The notes: generated by a model from the sequence alone, not told the origin. A stretch of DNA of 9,779 nt from an uncultured Lachnospiraceae bacterium (GCA_934370915.1 CAKRNI010000090.1:1-9779); one strand, 5' to 3'. Positions 1 through 7,917 are shown, numbered from the stretch's first letter. Numbers and translations are program-made.

Positions 1-911
<911 letters not shown>

Positions 912-917
912 CTAATC

Positions 918-946
918 ATTATAAGTTGAGTTTCCCCATAAGGCAA
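918..946 (-). promoter_or_regulatory. sigma-A promoter for ftsH
   Basis: On the minus strand TTGCCT (941-946) and a perfect TATAAT (918-923) are separated by exactly 17 bases. Transcription would start near 911, giving a leader of about 65 bases ahead of ftsH. No HrcA (CIRCE) or CtsR box is evident, so heat-shock control is not indicated by what I can see. Confidence 0.75.
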
Positions 947-970
947 TAAAAAAAGTATGAAATTTATCTG

Positions 971-999
971 TTTACAAAAAATTTCAGAAAAGCTACAAT
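971..999 (+). promoter_or_regulatory. sigma-A promoter for the glycosylase gene
   Basis: TTTACA (971-976), a 17-base spacer and TACAAT (994-999) fit a good vegetative promoter reading rightward. Transcription would begin near 1006, about 80 bases before the glycosylase ATG. It is arranged back to back with the ftsH promoter: the two -35 boxes are 24 bases apart, so the polymerase sites may interfere. Confidence 0.65.
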
Positions 1000-1086
1000 A
1001 CAACATGGGCGGCTTGTTTTATCTCAATCGAGAAGACTTCCACCTCTTTCCACCATAATACAGGATATATTGAAAGGTTTATCATC

Positions 1087-1578
1087 ATGAATACCGTCAC
1101 ACACCCGATTCCACCTGTTTTTGACTCCGGCTCCCGGATTCTGATCCTTGGCTCCTTCCCATCTGTCAAATCCAGGGAAGGTCATTTTTTCTATCATCAT
1201 CCGCAGAACCGGTTCTGGAAGACTCTGGCCGGCGTCCTTAAGAGCCCAGTCCCCGTCTCCATTGATGAGAAAAAGGAATTTCTCCTCTCCCATCATATCG
1301 CCCTCTGGGACGTGATCGCATCCTGTTCGATCGAAGGTTCCAGCGACAGCTCCATCCGCGATGTCGTGCCCAACGACCTTTCCCGGATCCTGTCTGCCTC
1401 CAGTATTCAGGCAATTTTCTGCAATGGGAAGACTTCCTGGAACTATTATAAAAAATATCAGGAGACCATGACCGGGATCCCGGCAGTCTCCCTTCCCTCC
1501 ACGAGCCCGGCGAACGCGGCGTGGACGCTGGAGAAATTAGAAGATGCCTGGGGGTTGATTTCAGATTATCTCGAGTGA
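1087..1578 (+). CDS. DNA-deoxyinosine / uracil glycosylase (UDG superfamily, family 6 type)
   Basis: Small base-excision repair enzyme predicted to remove hypoxanthine (from deaminated adenine), and perhaps uracil, from DNA. The 163 residues match the usual single-domain size. Seen in the sequence: ILILGSFPS (18-26), the water-activating first motif of the superfamily; YHHPQNRFW (36-44), where Asn41 is in the position of the catalytic/base-contacting Asn of hypoxanthine-DNA glycosylases; and SLPSTSPAN (135-143), the second, DNA-intercalating motif. There is no 4Fe-4S cysteine set, which argues against families 4 and 5. The start is supported by GAAAGG about 9 bases upstream and by the promoter at 971-999. 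A 70-base gap without a convincing terminator hairpin separates it from the next small gene, so read-through is likely. A Mug-like G/U mismatch glycosylase is the main alternative name. Confidence 0.88.
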   Translation: MNTVTHPIPPVFDSGSRILILGSFPSVKSREGHFFYHHPQNRFWKTLAGVLKSPVPVSIDEKKEFLLSHHIALWDVIASCSIEGSSDSSIRDVVPNDLSRILSASSIQAIFCNGKTSWNYYKKYQETMTGIPAVSLPSTSPANAAWTLEKLEDAWGLISDYLE

Positions 1579-1634
1579 AAAAATATGAATTACTTTCCTG
1601 TTTTATTTTCCTTTTTCGATGGAAACTATCATTC

Positions 1635-1644
1635 AGGAGGTGAT
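1635..1644 (+). promoter_or_regulatory. near-perfect Shine-Dalgarno that fixes the small gene's start
   Basis: AGGAGGTGAT is complementary to the 3' end of 16S rRNA over its whole length. GGAGG ends 8 bases before the ATG at 1649, an ideal distance. The in-frame ATG at 1619 lies upstream of this site and has no ribosome binding site, so 1649 is the real start. Confidence 0.85.
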
Positions 1645-1648
1645 ATTC

Positions 1649-1849
1649 ATGAAAAACTCATCAAAGAAACAGCTTTCCAGCACCGACTGGGACATCGACA
1701 TCCAGTCCTGCTCCGCCACCGACTGCACCGGCCTGATCCCGGCGCTCCCGGAGACTGACGCAGAGTTAGAACACTATCAGGAGCTCTACCACTACCTGCC
1801 GGATTCCCCGGACCAGGCAGCTGATGGTTCCGACCATTATAAATCCTAA
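1649..1849 (+). CDS. small acidic two-cysteine protein, unknown function
   Basis: A 66-residue protein I do not recognise with certainty. It is acidic (13 Asp/Glu against 4 Lys), has no membrane segment or signal peptide, and contains a compact central motif, SCSATDCTGLIP (20-31), with cysteines at 21 and 26. A second block, ETDAELEHYQELYHYLP (35-51), is rich in acidic and tyrosine residues. Coding is supported by the exceptional Shine-Dalgarno at 1635-1644 and by the clean reading frame. It ends 27 bases before a radical SAM gene that has only a weak ribosome binding site, so the two are probably translated from one mRNA. The composition and placement suggest a small partner, substrate or Cys-containing accessory of that enzyme; this is inference. 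A peptide precursor (RiPP) is possible, but no leader/core layout is evident. Confidence 0.8.
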   Translation: MKNSSKKQLSSTDWDIDIQSCSATDCTGLIPALPETDAELEHYQELYHYLPDSPDQAADGSDHYKS

Positions 1850-1876
1850 ACCAACACGAAAGAAGTATTTAAAGTT

Positions 1877-2785
1877 ATGTTAACCGAATCCATCTACAAA
1901 TCCTGCACTCTCTGTCCAAGAGAATGCCACGCCGACCGTACAATCTCCACCGGCTTCTGCGGCGCCGGGCATGAGCTTCGCGCCGCCAGAGCCGCTTTAC
2001 ATATGTGGGAGGAGCCATGTATCAGCGGTACCACAGGAAGCGGAACCGTCTTTTTCTCCGGCTGCACCCTGCGCTGCGTCTTCTGCCAGAACTTCCAGCT
2101 GAGCCACGAAAATTACGGGAAAATAATCTCCGTCTCCCGCCTCGCCGATATCTTCCTGGAGCTTCAGGAAAAAGGCGCCGCAAACATCAACCTCGTGACC
2201 GGAACCCAGTTCGCCCCCTCCATCATCCGGGCTCTGGATCTCGCAAAGCCGAAGCTTCAGATTCCTGTTGTCTTCAACTGTGGGGGATATGAAAAGACTG
2301 AGACGATCCGGGAGCTCGCCAATTATGTCGATATCTGGCTTCCGGATCTCAAATACATGGACAGCAGTCTCGCAAAGAAATACTCCGCTGCCCCGGACTA
2401 TTTCGAAAAAGCTTCCGCTGCCATAAAAGAAATGATCCGCCTCACCGGCGGACTTTCCTGGAATAAAAAGAACCCGGCAATGTTAGACCGTGGCGTCATC
2501 ATCCGCCATATGGTCCTCCCGGGCGCAAAGGAAGACTCGATCCATCTTCTCCACTGGATCAGTGAAAATCTCCCGGAACATCAGTACCTCATCAGCATCA
2601 TGAGCCAGTACACGCCGTTCTACAGGAGCGCCGAATATCCGGAGATCAACCGACGGATCACCTCCTATGAGTACAACAAAGTCGTTGATACTGCCATCGA
2701 CCTCGGTCTCACGGAAGGTTTCATGCAGGAAAGAAGCAGCGCTAAAGAAGAATATACGCCGCCGTTTGACTGTGAGGGCATCTAA
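1877..2785 (+). CDS. radical SAM protein, PflX type (pyruvate formate-lyase activase-like, COG1313)
   Basis: Iron-sulfur enzyme that reductively cleaves S-adenosylmethionine to start radical chemistry; the substrate of this subgroup is not established. The CX3CX2C cluster motif GCTLRCVFCQN (62-72, Cys63/67/70) is intact. An N-terminal cysteine set (Cys10, 13, 17 and 28, in CTLCPREC and GFCGAG) is characteristic of PflX-like proteins and could hold another cluster. Later family landmarks are NINLVTGTQ (103-111), VFNCGGYE (132-139), the DIWLPDLKY block (152-160), VIIRHMVLPG (207-216) and a MSQYTPFY motif near the C-terminus. The 302-residue length is normal. No SPASM domain is present, which argues against a peptide-maturase of the usual kind. 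The start has only a weak AAAGAAG-like site and relies on proximity to the preceding small gene. No glycyl-radical enzyme partner lies in the window. Confidence 0.9.
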   Translation: MLTESIYKSCTLCPRECHADRTISTGFCGAGHELRAARAALHMWEEPCISGTTGSGTVFFSGCTLRCVFCQNFQLSHENYGKIISVSRLADIFLELQEKGAANINLVTGTQFAPSIIRALDLAKPKLQIPVVFNCGGYEKTETIRELANYVDIWLPDLKYMDSSLAKKYSAAPDYFEKASAAIKEMIRLTGGLSWNKKNPAMLDRGVIIRHMVLPGAKEDSIHLLHWISENLPEHQYLISIMSQYTPFYRSAEYPEINRRITSYEYNKVVDTAIDLGLTEGFMQERSSAKEEYTPPFDCEGI

Positions 2786-2795
2786 TTGCAGCATG

Positions 2796-2836
2796 AAAAG
2801 TGGGTGCCGAATCAATTTTCTTGTTTCGATACCCAC
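2796..2836 (-). terminator. hairpin terminator of the candidate RNA (minus strand)
   Basis: The arms 2800-2811 and 2825-2836 pair over 11 of 12 positions (GTGGGT with ACCCAC outermost, TCGAA with TTCGG inside, one A-C mismatch) around a 13-base loop. On the minus strand the stem is followed at once by TTTT. On the plus strand it is followed by CTTAATG, so it would be a poor terminator for the radical SAM gene, though some effect there is possible. Confidence 0.6.
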
Positions 2837-3191
2837 CTTAATGTTCTGCGTTATCCAATGGATCTTACCTCGTTTCATTAGATTTTGTTTTCTATATGAA
2901 ATTTTTCTTTTTCACTCCACCGGCTTTTTCCGAAATCTTATCTTTCTTTTCATTCTCATATCGATTATTGTATTTCTCTTTTTGATACTTTCTCGTCATA
3001 TCTTGAAGGATTTCAAATAATCTTTTTTTCGATCAATTACCCGGTTTTGTGTTTTTCCTTTGTTCCGGATTTTTCAAATTTGAAAAATGGAACGAGACTT
3101 ATGTGTTCGGTGGACTGTACCTCCTTTACTTAGATTTTTTTAAGTACGAACCTTTTCGTCTTCTTTGCTTTGTTCTCTCTTTCTTTTTGTT
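2796..3191 (-). ncRNA. candidate strong purine-rich non-coding RNA, about 395 nt, unassigned
   Basis: The stretch starts 7 bases after a perfect consensus promoter and ends in a hairpin plus T-run. Within it I find no credible protein: all minus-strand frames are short, and those on the plus strand are T-rich without ribosome binding sites. The transcript would be strongly A/G-rich, unlike the neighbouring genes. Local hairpins in transcript order: ACGAA/TTCGT (3146-3159), TACTTA/TAAGTA (3127-3146), a strong stem around a 20-base palindrome (3062-3093), TTGAA/TTCAA (3003-3016), ATCC/GGAT (2853-2863), then the terminator. A 7-base long-range match, TCCACCG (2916-2922) with CGGTGGA (3108-3114), could enclose the centre. 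I looked for tmRNA, RNase P, 6S, SRP and T-box landmarks and saw none. Boundaries are inferred; the class is unknown. Confidence 0.6.
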
Positions 3192-3197
3192 GTCTTT

Positions 3198-3226
3198 ATT
3201 ATATTCGATAACTTCTCATTTGTCAA
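3198..3226 (-). promoter_or_regulatory. perfect consensus sigma-A promoter for the candidate RNA
   Basis: On the minus strand TTGACA (3221-3226) and TATAAT (3198-3203) are both exact consensus with a 17-base spacer. The bases upstream of the -35 box (3227-3310) are almost entirely A/T with A- and T-tracts, like the UP elements of stable RNA promoters. This is by far the strongest promoter in the window, yet no protein gene follows it. Confidence 0.85.
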
Positions 3227-3390
3227 TATATTTTTAGAAAAAAATATTTTTATTTTATTGTTGTTGGTTTATTGTTTTATTGTATATAATTATTCAAATA
3301 ATTCTATTATTTTACAAAAGGAATTCACTCTCCTTTTCACCCTCCTTTTTCCGCCCTGCTCCCAATCGCAATGACCTTTCTATATGGACC
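3227..3390. other. A/T-rich gap between dedA and the candidate RNA promoter
   Basis: No gene is seen. Positions 3227-3320 are very A/T-rich and include a 16-base inverted repeat (AATTATT/AATAATT, 3288-3303) without a following T-run. Positions 3321-3390 are pyrimidine-rich on plus. No convincing terminator follows dedA, so dedA transcripts may run into the RNA gene. Confidence 0.5.
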
Positions 3391-4005
3391 CTACGGCTTT
3401 CTCCTCTCCCCGCATCCGCCAAACAGAACTGCGAACGCGATGGAGATCCCGGCCACCATGAGAAACAGATCTGAATACGTGCCGAAGGCCACTGAGACTT
3501 TCTCCCAGGAATCACCCGCGATCCGTCCCGCATAGACGAGAACCGTGTTCCACAAAAGACTTCCTGCCGTGGTAAACATAAGAAACGGCAGGACCGGCAT
3601 CCCTGCAATTCCTGCCGGGATCGAGATCAGGCTGCGGACGATCGGAACCAGTCTGCACAAGAATACCGCTGATCTTCCACGATCCCGGAACCAGCCTTTC
3701 GCGAGATCCACATCCTCCGGCTTAAAATGAAGCAGATGTCCGGTCCTTCCGCAGAGAAGCTTTCGGAACACCTCATCCGGCAGAAATCTTCCCACACTGT
3801 AAAGAATCACCGCTCCCACCAGTGACCCGGCCGTCGCAGACAGGATCACGCTTCCCGGTGTCATATCCGTGCAGACTGTCATGACACCCCCAAAGGTCAG
3901 GATCACCTCCGATGGAATCGGTGGAAAGAGGTTTTCCACTAAAATAAGGAGGAACACAGCAAGATTGCCGTATTCCCCCATTAATCCCAGAACCAGTTCC
4001 CGCAT
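3391..4005 (-). CDS. DedA / SNARE-associated family membrane protein
   Basis: Integral membrane protein of the DedA superfamily; members take part in lipid-carrier (for example undecaprenyl phosphate) or phospholipid translocation and membrane homeostasis. The 204 residues match the usual 200-220. Seen: an N-terminal re-entrant/hydrophobic region with the conserved acidic Glu24 and FPPIPSE (27-33), a hydrophobic helix about 51-75, the signature FLCRLVPIVRS (115-125, with Arg118 and Arg124), a hairpin/helix region about 122-160 with IPAGIAGM (129-136), and a last helix about 179-197 ending in a basic RRKP tail. The start has GGGGGTG about 5 bases upstream. It lies 109 bases after trpS in the same direction; that gap holds a TTGACA box (4097-4102) but no good -10, so co-transcription with trpS is as likely as a separate promoter. 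The exact substrate cannot be read from sequence. Confidence 0.9.
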   Translation of the reverse strand: MRELVLGLMGEYGNLAVFLLILVENLFPPIPSEVILTFGGVMTVCTDMTPGSVILSATAGSLVGAVILYSVGRFLPDEVFRKLLCGRTGHLLHFKPEDVDLAKGWFRDRGRSAVFLCRLVPIVRSLISIPAGIAGMPVLPFLMFTTAGSLLWNTVLVYAGRIAGDSWEKVSVAFGTYSDLFLMVAGISIAFAVLFGGCGERRKP

Positions 4006-4114
4006 ATCAGCACCCCCGCTTTACCATGGATACAATATATGCGGGATCCGGTCTGACTTATTCTGTTTTTATCCGATTCCAGAAGTGGTCAAAGCCTGTC
4101 AAAACTCTTTCTGG

Positions 4115-5206
4115 TTACTGACCATTGTACTTCTCACTCTGCTCCGCAATCAGCGCCGCATCGTCAAAGTAGTTGATCTTCATAGCCGCGCGCATCTCCT
4201 TTAATGTCTGTGCAGCCACGCGCTCTGCCTTCTCGCTTCCGCTCTTTAAGATCTCGTATACAGCCGGGATGTCCTGCTCCCATCTCTTTCTTCTCTCGCG
4301 GATCGGACGGAGCTCCTCCTCAAGCACACGGTTTAAGAATTTCTTGACCTTTACATCGCCAAGTCCACCGCGGGAATAATGCTCCTTCACCTCATCCAGA
4401 TTCTTGTAATCCGGCCAGAACTCTGCGAAATACTCGTCCTTGCAGAATGCGTCAAGGTATGTGAAAACGGTGTTTCCCTCTACCTGTCCCGGATCACTTA
4501 CCTTTAAGTGGTTCGGGTCTGTATACATGGACATCACTTTCTTCTTTACGTCCTCTTCCGTATCAGAAAGGTAGATGCAGTTTCCTAAGGATTTACTCAT
4601 TTTTGCCTTTCCGTCAATACCCGGAAGACGGCGGCACGCGTCATTGCTCGGAAGAAGAATATCCGGCATAACAAGGGTATCTGTATTGTACACCGTATTG
4701 AATTTGTGAACGATCTCTCTTGTCTGCTCCACCATCGGCATCTGGTCCTCACCAGCCGGAACCACGTCTGCCTTGAAAGCTGTGATATCGGCAGCCTGAC
4801 TGATCGGATAGGTAAAGAAGCCGACCGGGATGCTGGCCTCAAAGTTTCTCATCTGGATCTCACTCTTTACGGTTGGGTTTCTCTGCAGTCTGGAAACCGT
4901 AACGATGTCCATGAAGTAAGCGGTCATCTCATAAAGCTCCGGCACCATGGACTGGATAAAGATCGTGGATTTTTCCGGATCAAGACCTGCAGACAGGTAA
5001 TCGAGTGCAACCTCCAGAATATTCTGGCGGACCTTCTCCGGGTTATCCGCATTGTCTGTGAGCGCCTGGGAGTCAGCAATCATGATATAGATATCGCTGT
5101 ACTCTCCGGAATTCTGAAGCTCTACTCTTCTTCTAAGAGATCCTACATAATGTCCTACATGAAGACGGCCTGTCGGGCGGTCTCCTGTTAAAATAATCTT
5201 TCCCAC
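4115..5206 (-). CDS. trpS: tryptophan-tRNA ligase
   Basis: Charges tRNA-Trp with tryptophan using ATP; a class I aminoacyl-tRNA synthetase of the cytosol. The HIGH-type signature is [12 protein letters not shown] (11-22, HVGH at 16-19) and the KMSKS loop is intact at 202-206. Other family blocks are the ADSQALTDN stretch (44-52), [14 protein letters not shown] (73-86) and [15 protein letters not shown] (151-165). The 363 residues are slightly longer than the 325-340 common in E. coli or Bacillus forms and fit the clostridial type. The start is GTG (5204-5206) with AAAGGA about 9 bases upstream; the resulting [13 protein letters not shown] beginning is the family's usual one. It follows DUF1015 after 112 bases in the same direction. 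No T-box leader is present in that gap, unusual for a Firmicute synthetase gene and suggestive of expression from the serine-cluster transcript. Confidence 0.96.
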   Translation of the reverse strand: MGKIILTGDRPTGRLHVGHYVGSLRRRVELQNSGEYSDIYIMIADSQALTDNADNPEKVRQNILEVALDYLSAGLDPEKSTIFIQSMVPELYEMTAYFMDIVTVSRLQRNPTVKSEIQMRNFEASIPVGFFTYPISQAADITAFKADVVPAGEDQMPMVEQTREIVHKFNTVYNTDTLVMPDILLPSNDACRRLPGIDGKAKMSKSLGNCIYLSDTEEDVKKKVMSMYTDPNHLKVSDPGQVEGNTVFTYLDAFCKDEYFAEFWPDYKNLDEVKEHYSRGGLGDVKVKKFLNRVLEEELRPIRERRKRWEQDIPAVYEILKSGSEKAERVAAQTLKEMRAAMKINYFDDAALIAEQSEKYNGQ

Positions 5207-5318
5207 AACAATATTCCTTTCTCTCCTGTGATGTCAGGTTTCTGTGATACCGGCGGCTCCACGACTGCAGTCCCATTTCGATCTCCAGAAATCCTGTCGG
5301 CTGACCCCAAGTTTCAGG

Positions 5319-6554
5319 CTACAGCCGGTGGATGAAAATTCCGCTTCGCAGTTTCGGTTCAAACCAGGTCGATTTCGGCGGCATCAGAAGCCCCGCGTCC
5401 GCAACAGACAGCAGTTCTTCCATCGATGTCGGATACATGGAAAAGGCGATCTTCATGTCCGCCTCACAGCGGCGCTCCAGTTCTTTCACGCCGCGGATCC
5501 CGCCCACAAAGTCGATGCGCTTATCCGTTCTCGGGTCTCCGATTCCAAGCACCGGAGCCAGGAATTTCTCCTGGAGCACGGACACGTCAAGTCCCTTCAC
5601 CGGATCATCCGGTCGGACTCCCGCCTTTAATTTCAGATCATACCATGTTCCTCCGAGGTACATGCCGACCTCACCGCGTTCCTTCGGCTCCACAGCTTCC
5701 TTTAAAGGTCCGGAGACCTCAAAAAGCTTCGAAGCTTCCTTTAAGAGCTCCTCCTCCGAGTGTCCGTTCAGATCCCACACTACACGGTTATACGGCAGGA
5801 TCGTCAGTTCATCCTCTGAGAACAGTACGGAGAGGAAGTAGTTGAACGGGGCGTCCTTCGGCGCGTCCGGGTGTTCCGCCCTGCGCTTTAAGGCAACCTT
5901 CACGGCAGAAGCCGCGCGGTGATGACCGTCTGCGATATATGTCGCCGGGAGCTTTTCAAATTCCTCCCGGATCTCTTTTATCATATCACCGGATCCGATT
6001 TTCCATACCCGGTGTCTGATTCCATCCTCTGAGATAAAATTATAAAGCGGATTCTCCTCTTTTGCAAGTGCAACCAGTTCTTTTAAGCGTTTTACCGGGC
6101 GATATGCGAGAAAAATCGGTCCGGACTGGGCGTCCATCACATCGATATGGCGGATCCGGTCCAGTTCCTTCTCCTCTCTCGTGTTCTCGTGCTTCTTGAT
6201 CACGCCGTTTACATAGTCATCTACGCTTGAGCATGCCACGATTCCTGTCTGGGAATGATCGTTCATCGTGAGTTCATAGAGATAGTAGGTCTCATTCGGA
6301 TCTTCCACATAGTTTCCGTCCTTCACCCATTGTTCGAAAAGATCCTTTGCGTGGGCATAGACCTCCGGCGCGTACATGTCCGCCGTGTCCGGGAATCCCG
6401 TCTCCGGGCGGTCGATGGCGAGGAAGGAAAGCGGATGGGACTTCACCTCTCGCTTTGCCTCCTCCCTGTTGTATACATCATACGGAAGTGCCGCGATCTC
6501 TGCCGCATGTTCTGCTGCCGGGCGCACGCATGAAAACGGTCTCACTACTGCCAT
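5319..6554 (-). CDS. DUF1015 family protein (COG4198), serine-cluster associated
   Basis: A conserved 411-residue protein often found beside serA and serC; its biochemical role is not established to my knowledge. Seen: RPFSCVRP (5-12) at the start, ALPYDVY (22-28), IKKHENTREEKELDRIRHID (119-138), SGPIFLAYR (144-152), GIRHRVWKI (178-186), the signature YIADGHHRAASA (206-217), LPYNRVV (253-259) and the typical C-terminus LLMPPKSTWFEPKLRSGIF (389-407). The DGHHR element resembles the phosphate-binding signature of ParB/sulfiredoxin-fold proteins, a fold that includes free-serine kinases (archaeal SerK, staphylococcal SbnI). Together with serC and serA upstream, this suggests a phosphoserine/serine-linked enzyme, but that is inference. 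No signal peptide or membrane segment. The ribosome binding site GGGAGGT is excellent. A 164-base gap follows serA; an internal promoter there is possible but weak by eye. Confidence 0.93.
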   Translation of the reverse strand: MAVVRPFSCVRPAAEHAAEIAALPYDVYNREEAKREVKSHPLSFLAIDRPETGFPDTADMYAPEVYAHAKDLFEQWVKDGNYVEDPNETYYLYELTMNDHSQTGIVACSSVDDYVNGVIKKHENTREEKELDRIRHIDVMDAQSGPIFLAYRPVKRLKELVALAKEENPLYNFISEDGIRHRVWKIGSGDMIKEIREEFEKLPATYIADGHHRAASAVKVALKRRAEHPDAPKDAPFNYFLSVLFSEDELTILPYNRVVWDLNGHSEEELLKEASKLFEVSGPLKEAVEPKERGEVGMYLGGTWYDLKLKAGVRPDDPVKGLDVSVLQEKFLAPVLGIGDPRTDKRIDFVGGIRGVKELERRCEADMKIAFSMYPTSMEELLSVADAGLLMPPKSTWFEPKLRSGIFIHRL

Positions 6555-6624
6555 GCCTGTTACCTCCCATATTATTTTTATCCTTCCTCTATATTACACT
6601 CAATTCTCTATAAACGCAATTCAG

Positions 6625-6647
6625 CCATGACGATTTTTCGTACATGG
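6625..6647 (-). repeat. bulged hairpin in the serA-DUF1015 gap
   Basis: CCATG-ACGA pairs with TCGT-CATGG around a short A/T loop, with one bulged base (6642), giving 9 base pairs. It has no T-run on either strand, so it is not a standard terminator. It may stabilise or process the transcript between serA and DUF1015. The rest of the 164-base gap is A/T-rich and holds only a weak promoter-like match (TTGCGT, 17 bases, TAATAT on the minus strand). Confidence 0.45.
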
Positions 6648-6718
6648 ATGAATTACAATTACATTTCACAGCTGCCATCTTCTTATGCAACCGTATTATT
6701 CTCTTTTCGACTATATTT

Positions 6719-7885
6719 TTAGCCCTTGATCACGCGGACCTTATACATTCCGCTGATCTTTTCAAGGTGGGTAACCGCCTCCGATTTCACCGGATCTTCC
6801 AGATCAAGAAGCGTGTACGCGTACTTGTCGCGGCTCTTGTTCGTCATATTGGCGATATTGATTCCCTCAGCAGCAAGGATCGATGTGATCTGACCGATCA
6901 TGTTCGGAATATTCGCGTGGAGCAGGCCGATTCTTCCCGCCACCTGACAGATTCCCATGTCACACGCCGGATAGTTTACGGAATTTTTGATATTTCCGTT
7001 TTCCAGATAATCCTTCAGCTCATCCGCAGCCATCACCGCGCAGTTATCCTCGGACTCTTCTGTGGAAGCGCCCAGATGCGGTGTTGCGATCACGCCGTCC
7101 ATCGCGGAAGTCTTTGCGTTCGGGAAATCGGTGATATATTTTTTTACCTTTCCGCTCTTTAACGCCTCTGCCATATCATCATCGTTTACAAGCAGGTCTC
7201 TCGCGTAGTTTAAGATCACAACGCCGTCCTTCATCTGGTCGAAGGCAGCCTGATTGATCATTTCCTTCGTGGAATCGAGAAGCGGAACATGGACTGTGAT
7301 GTAATCGCACTCTTTGTAGATCGTATTCACGTCCATAATGTGCTTTACAGATCGGGACAGCATCCACGCCGCATTTACGGAGATAAACGGATCATAGCCG
7401 TAAACTTCCATTCCGAGAGCAGCGGCAGCATTCGCAACCTCACAGCCGATCGCGCCAAGACCGATGACTCCAAGCTTTTTGCCCCTGATCTCGTTTCCGG
7501 CAAAGGCTTTTTTGCTCTTCTCCATCTTCTTGCTGATATCTTCTTCCCCAGCATGTTCTCTGCACCACTCGATACCTCCGACAACATCTCTGGAAGTCAG
7601 GAACAGACCCGCGAGAACAAGCTCTTTTACACCGTTTTTGTTTGCGCCCGGTGTGTTAAATACAACGATTCCTTTCTTCGCACACTCATCCAGCGGAATA
7701 TTGTTGACCCCGGCTCCGGCTCTCGCGATAGCCTCGAGTCCTTCCGGAAACTCTGTCTCGTGGAGAGATGCACTGCGGACCAGGATTCCTTCCGCGTCCT
7801 TCATATCATCGACAAGCTTATAGTCTCCCGTCAGGCGGTCTGTGCCATAGTGGGAGATCTGATTTAAACAACAAATATTTCTCAT
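6719..7885 (-). CDS. serA: D-3-phosphoglycerate dehydrogenase
   Basis: Oxidises 3-phosphoglycerate to 3-phosphohydroxypyruvate with NAD, the first committed step of serine synthesis. The 388-residue protein has a substrate domain interrupted by a Rossmann domain: ILVRSA (34-39), AGAGVNNI (56-63), GVIGLGAIG (139-147, the GxGxxG), Asp165 in YGYDP as the NAD ribose ligand, YITVHVP (195-201), and ATPHLGAST (267-275) with catalytic His270. The substrate Arg229 sits in NYARDLLVND. A C-terminal ACT domain (about 318-388, starting RIGLLHANIPNMIG) suggests allosteric control by an amino acid, probably serine. The expected acidic partner between Arg229 and His270 is not obvious (DFPNAKTS, 253-260). The start has AGAGGAA upstream; serC ends 32 bases before it, consistent with one operon. 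Confidence 0.95.
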   Translation of the reverse strand: MRNICCLNQISHYGTDRLTGDYKLVDDMKDAEGILVRSASLHETEFPEGLEAIARAGAGVNNIPLDECAKKGIVVFNTPGANKNGVKELVLAGLFLTSRDVVGGIEWCREHAGEEDISKKMEKSKKAFAGNEIRGKKLGVIGLGAIGCEVANAAAALGMEVYGYDPFISVNAAWMLSRSVKHIMDVNTIYKECDYITVHVPLLDSTKEMINQAAFDQMKDGVVILNYARDLLVNDDDMAEALKSGKVKKYITDFPNAKTSAMDGVIATPHLGASTEESEDNCAVMAADELKDYLENGNIKNSVNYPACDMGICQVAGRIGLLHANIPNMIGQITSILAAEGINIANMTNKSRDKYAYTLLDLEDPVKSEAVTHLEKISGMYKVRVIKG

Positions 7886-7917
7886 GATTTTTCCTCTGAT
7901 ATTTTCATCCGGCAGTC

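Noticed and set aside
1619..1648. An upstream in-frame ATG that would lengthen the small protein by 10 residues.
   Set aside because: It has no ribosome binding site, whereas the ATG at 1649 has a near-perfect one at the right distance, and the extension would read through that site.
2005..2292. A 95-residue frame within the radical SAM gene, and similar frames antisense to trpS, DUF1015, serA and serC.
   Set aside because: They are out-of-frame shadows of well-supported genes, with no family motifs and no ribosome binding sites.
2483..2878. A 131-residue minus-strand frame that the candidate RNA could translate.
   Set aside because: It is antisense to most of the radical SAM gene's end, lacks a ribosome binding site, would have to pass the terminator hairpin, and has no recognisable family features.
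2916..3114. A 7-base long-range match (TCCACCG/CGGTGGA) as proof of a conserved RNA fold.
   Set aside because: Several 7-base complementary pairs are expected by chance in about 400 bases, so it only supports a fold if covariation is shown.
3288..3303. A 16-base inverted repeat, AATTATT/AATAATT, as a dedA terminator.
   Set aside because: It is all A/T apart from one base, has no T-run after it on the minus strand, and such palindromes are expected by chance in sequence this A/T-rich.
3049..3374. Plus-strand open frames encoding short hydrophobic, Phe/Leu-rich peptides (3049-3237, 3165-3374), which might suggest type I toxins opposite an antisense RNA.
   Set aside because: T-rich DNA gives Phe and Leu codons by default. 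The starts have no ribosome binding site, there is no plus-strand promoter of quality, and the frames overlap each other.
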